A DNA stretch of 64,000 nt from Flavobacteriaceae bacterium GSB9 (GTDB lineage: Bacteria > Bacteroidota > Bacteroidia > Flavobacteriales > Flavobacteriaceae). Shown here one piece after another: positions 16,914 through 26,577 of the stretch. The translations under genes were made by a program, and so were the position numbers. Location of the stretch: positions 2,790,001 to 2,854,000 of the forward strand of contig CP062007.1 of assembly GCA_022749295.1 (NCBI GenBank), in the 5' to 3' direction. The stretch's first letter is position 1. Every line of letters begins with the position of its first letter. The notes under the pieces are model-generated. The model was given only the letters and a program-made list of their open reading frames with translations. It made no database searches and had not been told where the DNA came from.

Positions 16914-19900
16914 ATGAGCGCTAAATTTCCTGAATATAAAGGACTTGACTTGCCAAAAGTAGCAGAAGAAATTCTTAACTATTGGCAGGAAAACAACATA
17001 TTTGAAAAAAGTATATCGTCACGTGAAGACAACGACACTTTTGTGTTTTTCGAAGGGCCGCCTTCTGCAAATGGTTTGCCAGGCATTCACCACGTTATGG
17101 CGCGTGCCATTAAAGATATTTTTTGCCGATATAAAACCCAAAAAGGGTATCAAGTTAAGCGTAAAGCCGGTTGGGATACGCACGGATTACCAATTGAGTT
17201 GGGTGTTGAAAAAGAATTGGGCATTACCAAAGAAGATATTGGCAAGACTATTTCGGTTGAAGATTATAACAAAGCCTGCCGCAAAGCAGTAATGCGCTAT
17301 ACCGATATTTGGAACGACCTTACCGAAAAAATGGGCTATTGGGTAGATATGGATGACCCGTATATTACTTACGAGCCTAAATACATGGAAAGTGTTTGGT
17401 GGTTGCTAAAACAAATTTATAACAAAGATTTACTGTATAAAGGGTATACCATTCAGCCGTATTCGCCAAAAGCGGGAACGGGATTGAGTTCCCATGAGTT
17501 GAATCAACCAGGAACCTATCAAGATGTAACCGATACAACAGCTGTGGCACAGTTTAAAGCTATAGCGGAAACCCTCCCTGATTTTTTACAAAACGAAGGC
17601 GATATTCACTTTTTAGCTTGGACAACCACACCTTGGACATTGCCAAGCAACACTGCGTTAACAGTGGGGCCAAAAATTGACTATGTGTTGGTAGAAACTT
17701 ACAATCAGTATACCCACCAGCCTATAAATGTGGTTCTAGCCAAAAAATTGGTTAACTATCAGTTTTCTGGGAAATTTAAACAAGTTCAATATAAATCGGA
17801 ATTATTAGCCTATAAAGCGGGCGATAAAAAAATTCCGTTCTATGTGGTAAAAGAGTTTGTCGGTAAAGATTTAGTGGGCATAAAATACGAGCAATTATTG
17901 CAGTATGCTCTACCAAACGATAATCCTGAAAATGCCTTTAGGGTGATTGCTGGAGATTTCGTAACTACCGAAGATGGTACAGGTATTGTACACACTGCGC
18001 CTACTTTTGGTGCCGATGATGCCTTGGTAGCCAAACAAGCGACACCCGAAGTGCCGCCCATGTTGGTAAAAGATGAAGATGGCAACTTGGTACCGTTGGT
18101 AGACTTGCAAGGAAAATTTAGACCAGAAATGGGCGAGTTTGCCGGTAAGTATGTTAAAAATGAATATTATGATGATGGCGAAGCACCCGACAAATCGGTT
18201 GATGTTGAAATAGCCATCAAATTAAAAGAAGAAAATAAAGCCTTTAAGGTTGAAAAATATAAGCACAGCTATCCCAATTGCTGGAGAACCGATAAACCAA
18301 TACTTTACTATCCGTTAGATTCGTGGTTTATTAAAGTTACCGACGTTAAGGAAAAAATGGTGGCGCACAACGATACCATCAATTGGAAACCAAAAGCTAC
18401 CGGAACGGGCCGATTTGGTAATTGGCTGGCTAATGCCAACGATTGGAACTTATCGCGCTCACGCTATTGGGGCATTCCGTTGCCAATTTGGAGAACTGAA
18501 GATAGAAAAGAAGAAATCTGCATCGGTTCGGTGGAAGAACTGAAGGCCGAGATGGCAAAAGCCGTTGAAGCAGGTGTGCTTTCAAAAGATATTTTTGATG
18601 ATTTTGAAGTCGGAAACAATTCGGAAGACAACTATGCTAAAATCGATTTGCACAAAAACATTGTTGACGACATTGTTTTGGTGTCGCAATCGGGCAAAAA
18701 AATGTTCCGCGAAAGCGATTTAATTGACGTGTGGTTCGATTCGGGGTCCATGCCGTATGCGCAATGGCACTATCCGTTTGAAAATAAAGATTTGATTGAT
18801 AATGGCACAACCTATCCGGCCGATTTTATAGCTGAAGGTGTTGATCAAACCCGTGGATGGTTTTATACACTGCACGCTATCGGAACGATGGTTTTCGATT
18901 CTGTGGCTTATAAAAATGTCGTGTCCAATGGATTGGTGTTGGACAAAAACGGACAAAAAATGTCGAAACGATTGGGTAATGCCGTCGATCCTTTCGAAAC
19001 TTTAGGGAACTACGGTGCCGATGCAACGCGTTGGTACATGATTAGCAATGCCAACCCTTGGGATAATTTAAAGTTCGACTTGGATGGTGTTGAAGAAGTA
19101 AAACGTAAATTCTTCGGAACGCTCTACAACACGTATTCATTCTTCCAATTGTACGCTAATCTAGATAATTTCAATTATAGCGAAGCCGATATCCCAGTAG
19201 AAGAAAGACCAGAAATAGACCGCTGGATACTTTCTGAACTGCACACACTCATTAAAAAAGTAGATGCTTTTTATGCCGATTACGAACCAACAAGGGCGTC
19301 TAGAGCGATTTCAGATTTTACGCAAGATTATTTAAGTAACTGGTTTGTACGCTTAAGCAGAAGACGTTATTGGAAAGGCGATTATGAGCAGGATAAAATT
19401 TCGGCCTACCAAACACTGTACACGTGTATGGTTACCATAGCGAAATTAGGAGCGCCCATTGCACCGTTTTTTATGGACCGTTTGTATTTAGATTTAAATG
19501 CAGTAACCCAAAAAGAAACGTTTGAAAGTGTGCATTTAGCCGATTTTCCAGTGTTTAACGAACGTTTTGTTGATAAAGCGCTGGAGCGAAAAATGGAAGC
19601 GGCGCAAACAATATCTTCGTTGGTGTTGTCGTTAAGAGCAAAAGAGAAAATTAAAGTACGACAACCGCTTCAAAAAATAATGATTCCTATTGATAGCGAG
19701 CAGCAAAAGGAAGAGATTTTGGCGGTGCAGAATTTGATAAAACACGAAGTGAACGTTAAGGAAATTGAATTGTTGGATGATGCTTCGGGTGTTTTAGTGA
19801 AACAAATAAAACCAAACTTTAAAACCCTTGGGCCGCGCTTTGGAAGAGATATGAAAGCTATTGCTAATGAAGTAATTAACTTTTCGGCAGAAGATATTAA

Positions 19901-20318
19901 CAAAATAGAGCAAAATGGTAGTTTAGAGATTGTTGTTAATGATAAAAATATTACATTAGATCGCTCGGATGTAGAAATCACTTCTCAAGATATTGAAGGG
20001 TGGTTGGTGGCCAAAGAAGGGGCTTTTACAGTGGCTTTAGATGTAACCATTACAGACGATTTACGTAGAGAGGGTATTGCAAGGGAATTGGTTAATCGCA
20101 TACAAAATCTACGAAAAGATTCTGGTTTTGAGGTTACAGATAAAATTGACGTAAGGCTTCAAAAAGACGAGCAGGTTGTAAGCGCCGTTGATGCGAATAT
20201 GACCTATATTAAATCGGAAACATTAACAAATGAACTTGAAATTATAGATAAATTAGAAGATGGTATAGATATTGCTTTTGATAATGTAAATACCAAGCTA
20301 TTTATCCAAAAACATTAA
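16914..20318 (+). CDS. ileS: Isoleucine--tRNA ligase
   Basis: 1134 residues, class I synthetase. The HIGH-equivalent is in PPSANGLPGIHH (residues 49-60), the editing domain has AWTTTPWTLPSN and DGTGIVHTAPTFGADD, and KMSKR is at 682-686. The C-terminal anticodon-binding region lacks the zinc-finger tail and has the long IleS2/eukaryote-like form. First of the conserved flavobacterial trio ileS, dksA-like, lspA. Confidence 0.98.
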   Translation: MSAKFPEYKGLDLPKVAEEILNYWQENNIFEKSISSREDNDTFVFFEGPPSANGLPGIHHVMARAIKDIFCRYKTQKGYQVKRKAGWDTHGLPIELGVEKELGITKEDIGKTISVEDYNKACRKAVMRYTDIWNDLTEKMGYWVDMDDPYITYEPKYMESVWWLLKQIYNKDLLYKGYTIQPYSPKAGTGLSSHELNQPGTYQDVTDTTAVAQFKAIAETLPDFLQNEGDIHFLAWTTTPWTLPSNTALTVGPKIDYVLVETYNQYTHQPINVVLAKKLVNYQFSGKFKQVQYKSELLAYKAGDKKIPFYVVKEFVGKDLVGIKYEQLLQYALPNDNPENAFRVIAGDFVTTEDGTGIVHTAPTFGADDALVAKQATPEVPPMLVKDEDGNLVPLVDLQGKFRPEMGEFAGKYVKNEYYDDGEAPDKSVDVEIAIKLKEENKAFKVEKYKHSYPNCWRTDKPILYYPLDSWFIKVTDVKEKMVAHNDTINWKPKATGTGRFGNWLANANDWNLSRSRYWGIPLPIWRTEDRKEEICIGSVEELKAEMAKAVEAGVLSKDIFDDFEVGNNSEDNYAKIDLHKNIVDDIVLVSQSGKKMFRESDLIDVWFDSGSMPYAQWHYPFENKDLIDNGTTYPADFIAEGVDQTRGWFYTLHAIGTMVFDSVAYKNVVSNGLVLDKNGQKMSKRLGNAVDPFETLGNYGADATRWYMISNANPWDNLKFDLDGVEEVKRKFFGTLYNTYSFFQLYANLDNFNYSEADIPVEERPEIDRWILSELHTLIKKVDAFYADYEPTRASRAISDFTQDYLSNWFVRLSRRRYWKGDYEQDKISAYQTLYTCMVTIAKLGAPIAPFFMDRLYLDLNAVTQKETFESVHLADFPVFNERFVDKALERKMEAAQTISSLVLSLRAKEKIKVRQPLQKIMIPIDSEQQKEEILAVQNLIKHEVNVKEIELLDDASGVLVKQIKPNFKTLGPRFGRDMKAIANEVINFSAEDINKIEQNGSLEIVVNDKNITLDRSDVEITSQDIEGWLVAKEGAFTVALDVTITDDLRREGIARELVNRIQNLRKDSGFEVTDKIDVRLQKDEQVVSAVDANMTYIKSETLTNELEIIDKLEDGIDIAFDNVNTKLFIQKH

Positions 20319-20322
20319 TAAT

Positions 20323-20700
20323 ATGGGAGACACAACAAGATATTCAGATAAAGATTTAGCCGAGTTTAAAGGGCTTATCCAAGAAAAAATAGATAAGGCA
20401 CAACACGATTTAGAGCTCATTAAAAGTGCGTATATGAACGACCACAATAATGGTACAGACGATACCTCGCCAACATTTAAGGCGTTTGATGAAGGAAGTG
20501 AAGTAATGAGTAAAGAATCGAATTCAGCATTAGCTATCCGTCAGGAAAAGTTTATTCGCGACCTTAAAAATGCCCTTATCAGAATAGAAAACAAAACTTA
20601 CGGTATTTGTCGTGTAACAGGAAAATTGATTAACAAAGAACGATTGAAGTTAGTGCCTCATGCTACTTTAAGCATCGAAGCAAAGAATATGCAGAAGTAA
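20323..20700 (+). CDS. TraR/DksA-family protein without zinc-finger cysteines
   Basis: 125 residues. An N-terminal coiled-coil hairpin (about residues 8-80) is followed by the DksA-type finger region at YGICRVTGKLINKERLKLVPHATLSIEAK. Only one of the four cysteines expected in C4 DksA proteins is visible (YGIC), so no zinc is likely bound; this form is usual in Bacteroidota. Family members bind the RNA polymerase secondary channel. Starts 4 bp after ileS and is followed by a terminator. Confidence 0.88.
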   Translation: MGDTTRYSDKDLAEFKGLIQEKIDKAQHDLELIKSAYMNDHNNGTDDTSPTFKAFDEGSEVMSKESNSALAIRQEKFIRDLKNALIRIENKTYGICRVTGKLINKERLKLVPHATLSIEAKNMQK

Positions 20701-20723
20701 ATCGTTCATTATGATATATTTTG

Positions 20724-20756
20724 AAACGTCTCAAAATAGTTTTGGGGCGTTTTTTG
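20724..20756 (+). terminator. Rho-independent terminator after the DksA-like gene
   Basis: Stem AAACGTCTCAAAA / TTTTGGGGCGTTT (one G-T pair, 3-nt loop) followed by a T-run. It separates lspA into its own or a partly read-through unit. Confidence 0.85.
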
Positions 20757-20799
20757 TTTGTAGATCCATCATAGTTAGAACCCTTTTTAAGAATTTTTA

Positions 20800-21423
20800 A
20801 TGTCCCTAAAAAAGTCTGTTATATTAATTCTCATTATTTTATTAATCGATCAGATTAGTAAAATATACATAAAAACCCATTTCACGCTTCATGAGAGTGT
20901 AGATGTATTCAGCTGGTTTAAAATATACTTTATTGAAAATGACGGTATGGCTTGGGGAACAAAAATAAGTGATTTTGTTTCGTTTATTTCAGACCGAACA
21001 GCTAAGGTGTATTTAACCCTTTTTAGAATAGTGGCCATTTTTGGTATTGGTTACTGGCTTTACGATGCCACAAAAAAGCAAAGTTCACGTATATTGATTT
21101 TGGCTATTGCCTGCATTTTTGCAGGGGCTTTGGGTAATATAATCGATTCGGTATTTTACGGTGTTCTATTTGATGATAGCATTAGCCAAGTTGCTGAGTT
21201 TTTCCCAGAACAGGGTGGTTACGATAGCTTATTGCACGGTCGTGTGGTCGATATGCTATATTTTCCTCTTTTTGAAATTGACCTGCCACAGTGGGTTCCT
21301 TTTTATGGCGGAAGGCGTTTTAACTTTTTTGAACCCGTTTTTAATATAGCCGATGTAGCTATAAGCACCGGGTTTATAATGCTTATTGTATTTAATAAAA
21401 AGGCTTTTTCGAAGAAAGAATAA
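20800..21423 (+). CDS. lspA: Lipoprotein signal peptidase
   Basis: 207 residues, polytopic. The two catalytic aspartates lie in the motifs RVVDML and FNIADVAIS; the N-terminal LIDQISKIYIK motif with the conserved Asp-Gln is also present. It removes the signal peptide from prolipoproteins at the conserved cysteine, relevant to the several lipoproteins in this window. Longer than the E. coli enzyme (164) because of an inserted loop, as usual in Bacteroidota. Confidence 0.95.
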   Translation: MSLKKSVILILIILLIDQISKIYIKTHFTLHESVDVFSWFKIYFIENDGMAWGTKISDFVSFISDRTAKVYLTLFRIVAIFGIGYWLYDATKKQSSRILILAIACIFAGALGNIIDSVFYGVLFDDSISQVAEFFPEQGGYDSLLHGRVVDMLYFPLFEIDLPQWVPFYGGRRFNFFEPVFNIADVAISTGFIMLIVFNKKAFSKKE

Positions 21424-21515
21424 TTCAAAAAAAGCATCTTTTGTAGGTTTTATCTCAGAAGTATTTGTTAATATTGCTGTGTAGTAGAAAACTAATTTAA
21501 TAGTCTCTCAATTAA

Positions 21516-23411
21516 ATGGTTCTTAGATCCCTCATTTTATTCTTGTTTGTTCTCTTATTTACTCAAACATCTTTCTGTCAGCAAACCTATGATATCGATT
21601 TTTCTGGTAAGGACAGGGATAAAAAATGTAAAAGTTGTATAAAAGCCTTTAGCCAAAAACCTAAGGAAGTCAAGTATGCTATAAGTCGAAAAGATAACGG
21701 TCTTTATTTTGAAGTAAATGATAAAGACTGGTTCGGTTCGGTGTTTAAAAACGAAGACGACGGTTTGGCTGTAGATGTTATTTTAAAAAACAGGTATGAC
21801 TGCAGTTTAGAGAACTTACCAAAATCTCAGGTAAAAGGGCTGTTGTTAAAGCCAGTCTATTCTAACACATTAAAAAGTAATTTAAAAGAGGTTGAGGAAG
21901 GTTTGTTTAAGGTAAAAATTGGCGAAATACCTAAGGATATTTTGGTAGGCAATGAAAACGAATTGGAATACAATATTTTGTTTATTGGAAACAAAACCCT
22001 CTGCCGGTATTATGTTACCTATAATTTAGATTTTTATTCTAGAGACCTTTTAGATACAGGTATGTATCTTGATGAATTAACCTATGGTGTAAAACAAATA
22101 AAATCTTCAGAGCAACAAGAGTTCACAACCAGTAGTAAAACATTAAAATTTATAGTCCCCTTTAAAAAGAATAAATCCAGCTACTCTCAAGCGGATATAA
22201 AACCTATTTATGATTCTTTGCGATTGTCAAATTATAACGTTAATATCTTAAAAATAAAGGCGTATTCATCTATAGAAGGTATTTCTAGCAGAAACCATGA
22301 ATTACAAGAACAACGCGCAAAAAGTATAACAAAAGCAATTCAGGGATTTCAAATTCCCACAATCCAAACCGAAGTTTCTACATCCGAAAACTGGGTGGAG
22401 TTTTTCAAAGACATTGAAGGAACCAAATATGAAGCGTTAAAATCGTTGACCAAAAATGAAATTAGAGCTAAAATAGCTGGTTCCATGTCACGAGAAATGG
22501 AACACATTTTTAAAAACCACCGAAAAGCAGTTGTAGAAATGGGGTTGGTTAACAAGGAATTAGATCAAGGTAAGTCTGTTAATGAGTTATTGTACGAATT
22601 CAATAAAGCAGTTGAAGGTGAAAACCTGGATAAAGCAAATAAGTTGCAAACTTCAATTTTCAATAGAATTAACACAAAAGAAGCGCCACTTTCCGTTTTG
22701 GAAAACATGGAAATACCAAAACAAAAACAGTTTGTAAAACTGCTCAATAAAAATTCAGCCTTTAAATATATTTTTGATGAACGCTTAGGACTTATTGTTT
22801 ATAACGAACTGTTAGATATTGAAAAGCTAGATTCTGAAAATGCAGATATTTTATATAATCTCACCGCGTTGAAGATTTTTCTTTGGAGATATAACGCTAT
22901 TGATGTAAATGAGTCGGACTTGATGCGAGAAATCAAGGCATTAAAGAAAAATGGTGTCCCAAATGCTCTTACTCTAAGATTGATGATAAACTTTCATATT
23001 GTAAGAGCCGAAAATTTAATGGAACTTAGAGATTATGAAGAAAAAGACAAATCGGTTGACTTTATAAACGAAAATTATAAAAAAATAGCACTGTCTGATT
23101 ATGATTATTTTAGCTTAGCTCAATTTTTTAGTTATTACGCGCATTCAGATTTGGCAGAACAATTATTAAAAAATAAAGTAAGGAGCATTGATACAGATGA
23201 AAACCTGCTGTTTTATTACTTAAACTTAACATTGATCAATAAAGACCTGACGGAAAAGCCAAATTACAGACTTATAATGCTCAATGCAAGAAACATTAAT
23301 AAAGAAAGGTTCTGTAAATTGTTTAATTCGGTCGAAAAAGATGGTATAACGTTTCAGTTATTGGATAACGTTTACTTAAGAAAAACCTACTGCGAAAACT
23401 GTAATAACTAA
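21516..23411 (+). CDS. Secreted OmpA-like domain protein of unknown function
   Basis: 631 residues with a signal peptide (LILFLFVLLFTQTSFCQQ). Residues about 205-290 resemble an OmpA/MotB peptidoglycan-binding core: KTLKFIVPFKKNKSSYSQADIKPIYDSL then LKIKAYSSIEGISSRNHELQEQRAKSI. The long helical C-terminal half (about 330-620) has no recognised domain and may be TPR-like. Probably periplasmic or outer-membrane associated. Its stop overlaps the convergent 5-FCL gene by 4 bp. Confidence 0.7.
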   Translation: MVLRSLILFLFVLLFTQTSFCQQTYDIDFSGKDRDKKCKSCIKAFSQKPKEVKYAISRKDNGLYFEVNDKDWFGSVFKNEDDGLAVDVILKNRYDCSLENLPKSQVKGLLLKPVYSNTLKSNLKEVEEGLFKVKIGEIPKDILVGNENELEYNILFIGNKTLCRYYVTYNLDFYSRDLLDTGMYLDELTYGVKQIKSSEQQEFTTSSKTLKFIVPFKKNKSSYSQADIKPIYDSLRLSNYNVNILKIKAYSSIEGISSRNHELQEQRAKSITKAIQGFQIPTIQTEVSTSENWVEFFKDIEGTKYEALKSLTKNEIRAKIAGSMSREMEHIFKNHRKAVVEMGLVNKELDQGKSVNELLYEFNKAVEGENLDKANKLQTSIFNRINTKEAPLSVLENMEIPKQKQFVKLLNKNSAFKYIFDERLGLIVYNELLDIEKLDSENADILYNLTALKIFLWRYNAIDVNESDLMREIKALKKNGVPNALTLRLMINFHIVRAENLMELRDYEEKDKSVDFINENYKKIALSDYDYFSLAQFFSYYAHSDLAEQLLKNKVRSIDTDENLLFYYLNLTLINKDLTEKPNYRLIMLNARNINKERFCKLFNSVEKDGITFQLLDNVYLRKTYCENCNN

Positions 23412-23971
23412 AACTTGTAAATGCTTTTTGGTGTTACACAAAAATCTAACTTTACATCACTTTCAAAAACATCTGTGATTTCGTTTTCGGCTTCAAAAAA
23501 CGACAATCCGATTTTTAAGGTTTCGGGCTTGCAATTTGATAAAAAGCGGTCGTAAAACCCTTTGCCGTAACCAATGCGGTTTCCTTTTTTATCGAAGGCC
23601 AAAAGCGGAATAAAAACGATATCGATTTTATCGTCACTAATTTCAATGCCATCTACAGGCTCAGGAATGTTATATGCATTCTTTTTAATTTTGGTGCTGT
23701 CGGTGAGTAAAAAATGAGTCATTTCTCCCGTTTCAAAATCACTCTTGGATACCAGAATGTTTTTGTCCTTACCCGATAAAATATTCAAAATATAGTCGGT
23801 ATTTACTTCTTTTTGTTCTTTAATAGAAAGGAAAATATGATAAAATGAAGCATTCCAAACTGGTAGTTTTAAAACTTGGTTGGCTATAGCTAAACTTAAA
23901 TCTTCAACATCGTTTAGCGACAGGTTTTTTCGTAGCGACCTATATGTTCTCCGAAGCTCATTTTTGGTCAT
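23408..23971 (-). CDS. 5-formyltetrahydrofolate cyclo-ligase
   Basis: 187 residues. The N-terminal [13 protein letters not shown] and the signature RIGYGKGFYDRFL, with IPLLAFDKKGN upstream, identify the 5-FCL family, which converts 5-formyl-THF to 5,10-methenyl-THF using ATP. Last gene of an overlapping four-gene operon: its start overlaps the aspartoacylase-like gene by 14 bp. Confidence 0.93.
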   Translation of the reverse strand: MTKNELRRTYRSLRKNLSLNDVEDLSLAIANQVLKLPVWNASFYHIFLSIKEQKEVNTDYILNILSGKDKNILVSKSDFETGEMTHFLLTDSTKIKKNAYNIPEPVDGIEISDDKIDIVFIPLLAFDKKGNRIGYGKGFYDRFLSNCKPETLKIGLSFFEAENEITDVFESDVKLDFCVTPKSIYKF

Positions 23972-24950
23972 TTTGCGACCTTTTTAGTTTATTGGAAATA
24001 TGGAACAAAGCATCACCTTGGTAAACGATGGGCGATTCGTTAACGTTAATGATATAGCCGGTGTTTGATGCCCGAACAAAATAATTAAACTTGCCATAGG
24101 GATCGGTAATATTGCCCAGTATATCGTCTTTTTGAACGTGAGCCCCAATGGAGATTGAGGCTTTAAACATCCCGGAATATTTGGCCCGTTGCCAACGGCT
24201 GTCGTTTATAAAAACACATTCGGTTTTGGGTTTGCTCGATTTAAAAACCGTTTTGAGCATGCCCATGTGTTTTAAAATGCGCTTAGAACCATTAACACCC
24301 GAATTGGTTACCACATCGTCGATATGAAATGATTTACCGCCTTCAAAAAGTAATAAGGGCTTGCCTAGGTTGTTACAGGCTTTTCTGAACGACTTCGATA
24401 GGTTTTTTGAATACAACACAAACGGTGCACCAAATACCTTGGCCAAAACATCAAGATCCTTTTTGTCTTTGGCATAGCGTAATTGCGGTGCATTAAAACG
24501 TCCCGAGCCACCAGTATGGAAATCGATAATCAAATCGGCATGCGGTACTATTTCCTTGGTAAGTTTGTGCGCTACGCGGGCGGCCAAAGAACCCGATGGG
24601 CTACCCGGAAACACGCGGTTTAAATCGCGTCCATCGGGGAACTCGCGTTTTAAGTTTATAAAACCAAAAATGTTAATAACCGGCATGCAAATAATGGTTC
24701 CGCATTTGGGTTTGTTAATGCCTTTAGCAATGAGTTGCCTTATAATTTCAACACCATTTACTTCGTCGCCGTGAATGCCAGCAGTAAACAATACTGTAGG
24801 TCCTGGTTTTTTTGACCGTTCGATAATTACCGGGATATGAACGGGCGATGAGGTATGCAAATTAGCCACATCAAAATTAACCTCTTTACTTTCACCAGGT
24901 TTTATGCTTTCACCTAAAATGTTGAGAATATCAATGTCTTTTTTAGCCAT
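23958..24950 (-). CDS. Succinylglutamate desuccinylase/aspartoacylase family zinc enzyme
   Basis: 330 residues. The zinc-binding motifs of the M14-related AstE/AspA family are present: [12 protein letters not shown] (residues about 56-67) and [12 protein letters not shown]. It cleaves or forms amide bonds next to acidic residues in family members. The operon places it with rimK, a glutamate ligase, and a retropepsin-like protein. One inference is a role in removing or trimming glutamates added by RimK. Overlaps rimK by 8 bp and the 5-FCL gene by 14 bp. Confidence 0.88.
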   Translation of the reverse strand: MAKKDIDILNILGESIKPGESKEVNFDVANLHTSSPVHIPVIIERSKKPGPTVLFTAGIHGDEVNGVEIIRQLIAKGINKPKCGTIICMPVINIFGFINLKREFPDGRDLNRVFPGSPSGSLAARVAHKLTKEIVPHADLIIDFHTGGSGRFNAPQLRYAKDKKDLDVLAKVFGAPFVLYSKNLSKSFRKACNNLGKPLLLFEGGKSFHIDDVVTNSGVNGSKRILKHMGMLKTVFKSSKPKTECVFINDSRWQRAKYSGMFKASISIGAHVQKDDILGNITDPYGKFNYFVRASNTGYIINVNESPIVYQGDALFHISNKLKRSQNDQK

Positions 24951-25827
24951 TTACTTTAGCGTTTTTTTCAATGTAACGTAAAATGGCTTTAGCTATGTTT
25001 CTACCAGTTGCAGCTTCAATGCCTTCCAATCCGGGTGTTGAGTTAACTTCAAGCAGTAAAGGACCTCTGGAAGATTGCAGCATATCAACACCACAAACGG
25101 GTAGTTTTAAGGCACGGGATGCATTCATGGCCAATTTAAGCTCGTCGTGGCTCAATTTTATAATGTTGGCTTGTCCGCCACGGTGTAAGTTAGAGCGGAA
25201 TTCGCCTTCCTTGCCTTGGCGTTTCATAGCGCCTACCACTTGGCCATCAACCACAAGAGCGCGCAAATCGGCACCACCAGCTTCTTTTATAAACTCCTGA
25301 ACAATAACTCGCGCTTGAAGTCCGTTAAAGGCCTCCAAAACCGATTCGGCAGCATTTTTGGTTTCGGCCAAAACAACACCTAAACCTTGAGTGCCTTCTA
25401 GTAATTTGATAATAACGGGTGTTCCGCCAACGTGTTCTATAACTTCTTCTACATCTCTGGAATAGTTGGTGAAAACGGTTTTTGGCATGCCAATACCGGC
25501 TTTGCTCAAACGCTGTAAACTACGTAATTTATCGCGCGACCGTTGTATGGCATCCGAGGTACAAATGGTAAAAACCCCCATCATTTCAAATTGGCGTACC
25601 ACGGCACAACCGTAAAAGGTAACCGACGCTCCTATTCGTGGAATAATGGCATCAACGTAATCTAAATAACGGTCTTTGTAATAAATGGTCGGTTTTTCTT
25701 TTTCAATAATGATGTCGCATTTTAGCGGGTCGATGACTTCAATTTTATGGCCGCGCTGTTCACCTTCTTCAACTAAGCGTTCGGTAGAATATAAATGCGT
25801 ATTTCTAGAGAGTATAACTATGTTCAT
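24943..25827 (-). CDS. rimK: RimK-type ATP-grasp glutamate ligase
   Basis: 294 residues matching Rim[38 protein letters not shown], the ATP-grasp glycine-rich [11 protein letters not shown], and [30 protein letters not shown] and [24 protein letters not shown] motifs. In E. coli it adds glutamates to the C-terminus of ribosomal protein S6. Overlaps the retropepsin gene by 4 bp. Confidence 0.94.
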   Translation of the reverse strand: MNIVILSRNTHLYSTERLVEEGEQRGHKIEVIDPLKCDIIIEKEKPTIYYKDRYLDYVDAIIPRIGASVTFYGCAVVRQFEMMGVFTICTSDAIQRSRDKLRSLQRLSKAGIGMPKTVFTNYSRDVEEVIEHVGGTPVIIKLLEGTQGLGVVLAETKNAAESVLEAFNGLQARVIVQEFIKEAGGADLRALVVDGQVVGAMKRQGKEGEFRSNLHRGGQANIIKLSHDELKLAMNASRALKLPVCGVDMLQSSRGPLLLEVNSTPGLEGIEAATGRNIAKAILRYIEKNAKVNG

Positions 25828-26246
25828 GCTTTGCTCGTTAGGTAAGAAACGTTGTCTAAATCGACGTCAACTATAAATTTTTGTTTTAAAAACTGCCTGC
25901 CAATAAGTACAGGAAATTTCATATCGTCTCTCGTGCTTAAAGTTAAGTTAATCTTGTACGTTTTTCCAAAAAATATGACTTCAGATTTTACTTTGTAGCG
26001 GTTTTCCTTATATCCGTTGCTACTTTTTACGTCGGTTCTCGAAAAAACATCAAACACAATTTCAGTCTTACCAAAGTTTTTATGGGTAGCACTATTAAAA
26101 ATGCAGCGAAGCTTTTGGTCTTCTTCAATAATTTTAGAACAATGGATGGCCGATGTGTATGCCCCAGTGTCTATTTTTACGTTGATATTATAAAGCCCCA
26201 GCTTTGGGAAATCAACAATATCAACACGTCCTATTATTTTTTTCAT
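25824..26246 (-). CDS. Retropepsin-like protein (annotated family: ATP-dependent zinc protease, RimB-type)
   Basis: From the preferred ATG at 26246 ([14 protein letters not shown]; a longer start at 26282 is possible) about 140 residues. The aspartic-protease-like [11 protein letters not shown] motif near residue 25 and a terminal [17 protein letters not shown] strand are typical of the RimB-like family, which is encoded beside rimK in pseudomonads and other bacteria. Despite the family name there is no zinc or ATP motif. First gene of the operon ending in the 5-FCL gene; it overlaps rimK by 4 bp. Confidence 0.85.
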   Translation of the reverse strand: MKKIIGRVDIVDFPKLGLYNINVKIDTGAYTSAIHCSKIIEEDQKLRCIFNSATHKNFGKTEIVFDVFSRTDVKSSNGYKENRYKVKSEVIFFGKTYKINLTLSTRDDMKFPVLIGRQFLKQKFIVDVDLDNVSYLTSKA

Positions 26247-26577
26247 TTTAATTTTTGTTTTGGCGTTGGCCGGGCTATTCACTATATCTTTTTAAAACGT
26301 CAATGCTAAGGAAGTCTTTAAATTTCCATAGGCAATCTTTTATCGTGGGTAAAGTACTTTTAAAACGGTTTTAAAAAGGATGCCGTTACTATCCCTAACG
26401 CATCAATTTGCTTTGGGTACTTCTATTTTGCAGCTTCAGGGCTTTTAAATAGCTAATTCAAAAAGCGGCGCAATGTAGAATTTATTAATTCAATAATCAA
26501 AAATAGTTATAAAAGATAAGTATTAATTCAGCACTATTACAAAGCAATAAAAATTTAAAATAATTACCTTTACATCA
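26247..26577. promoter_or_regulatory. Divergent intergenic region between the rimK operon and uvrC
   Basis: No gene is visible. Both units are transcribed outwards. The right edge has TACCTTTA at 26565-26572, similar to the Bacteroidota -7 box, only 5 bp before the uvrC ATG (26578), which would give a very short or absent leader. An imperfect inverted repeat AACGG ... CCGTT lies near 26372-26396. Confidence 0.5.
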
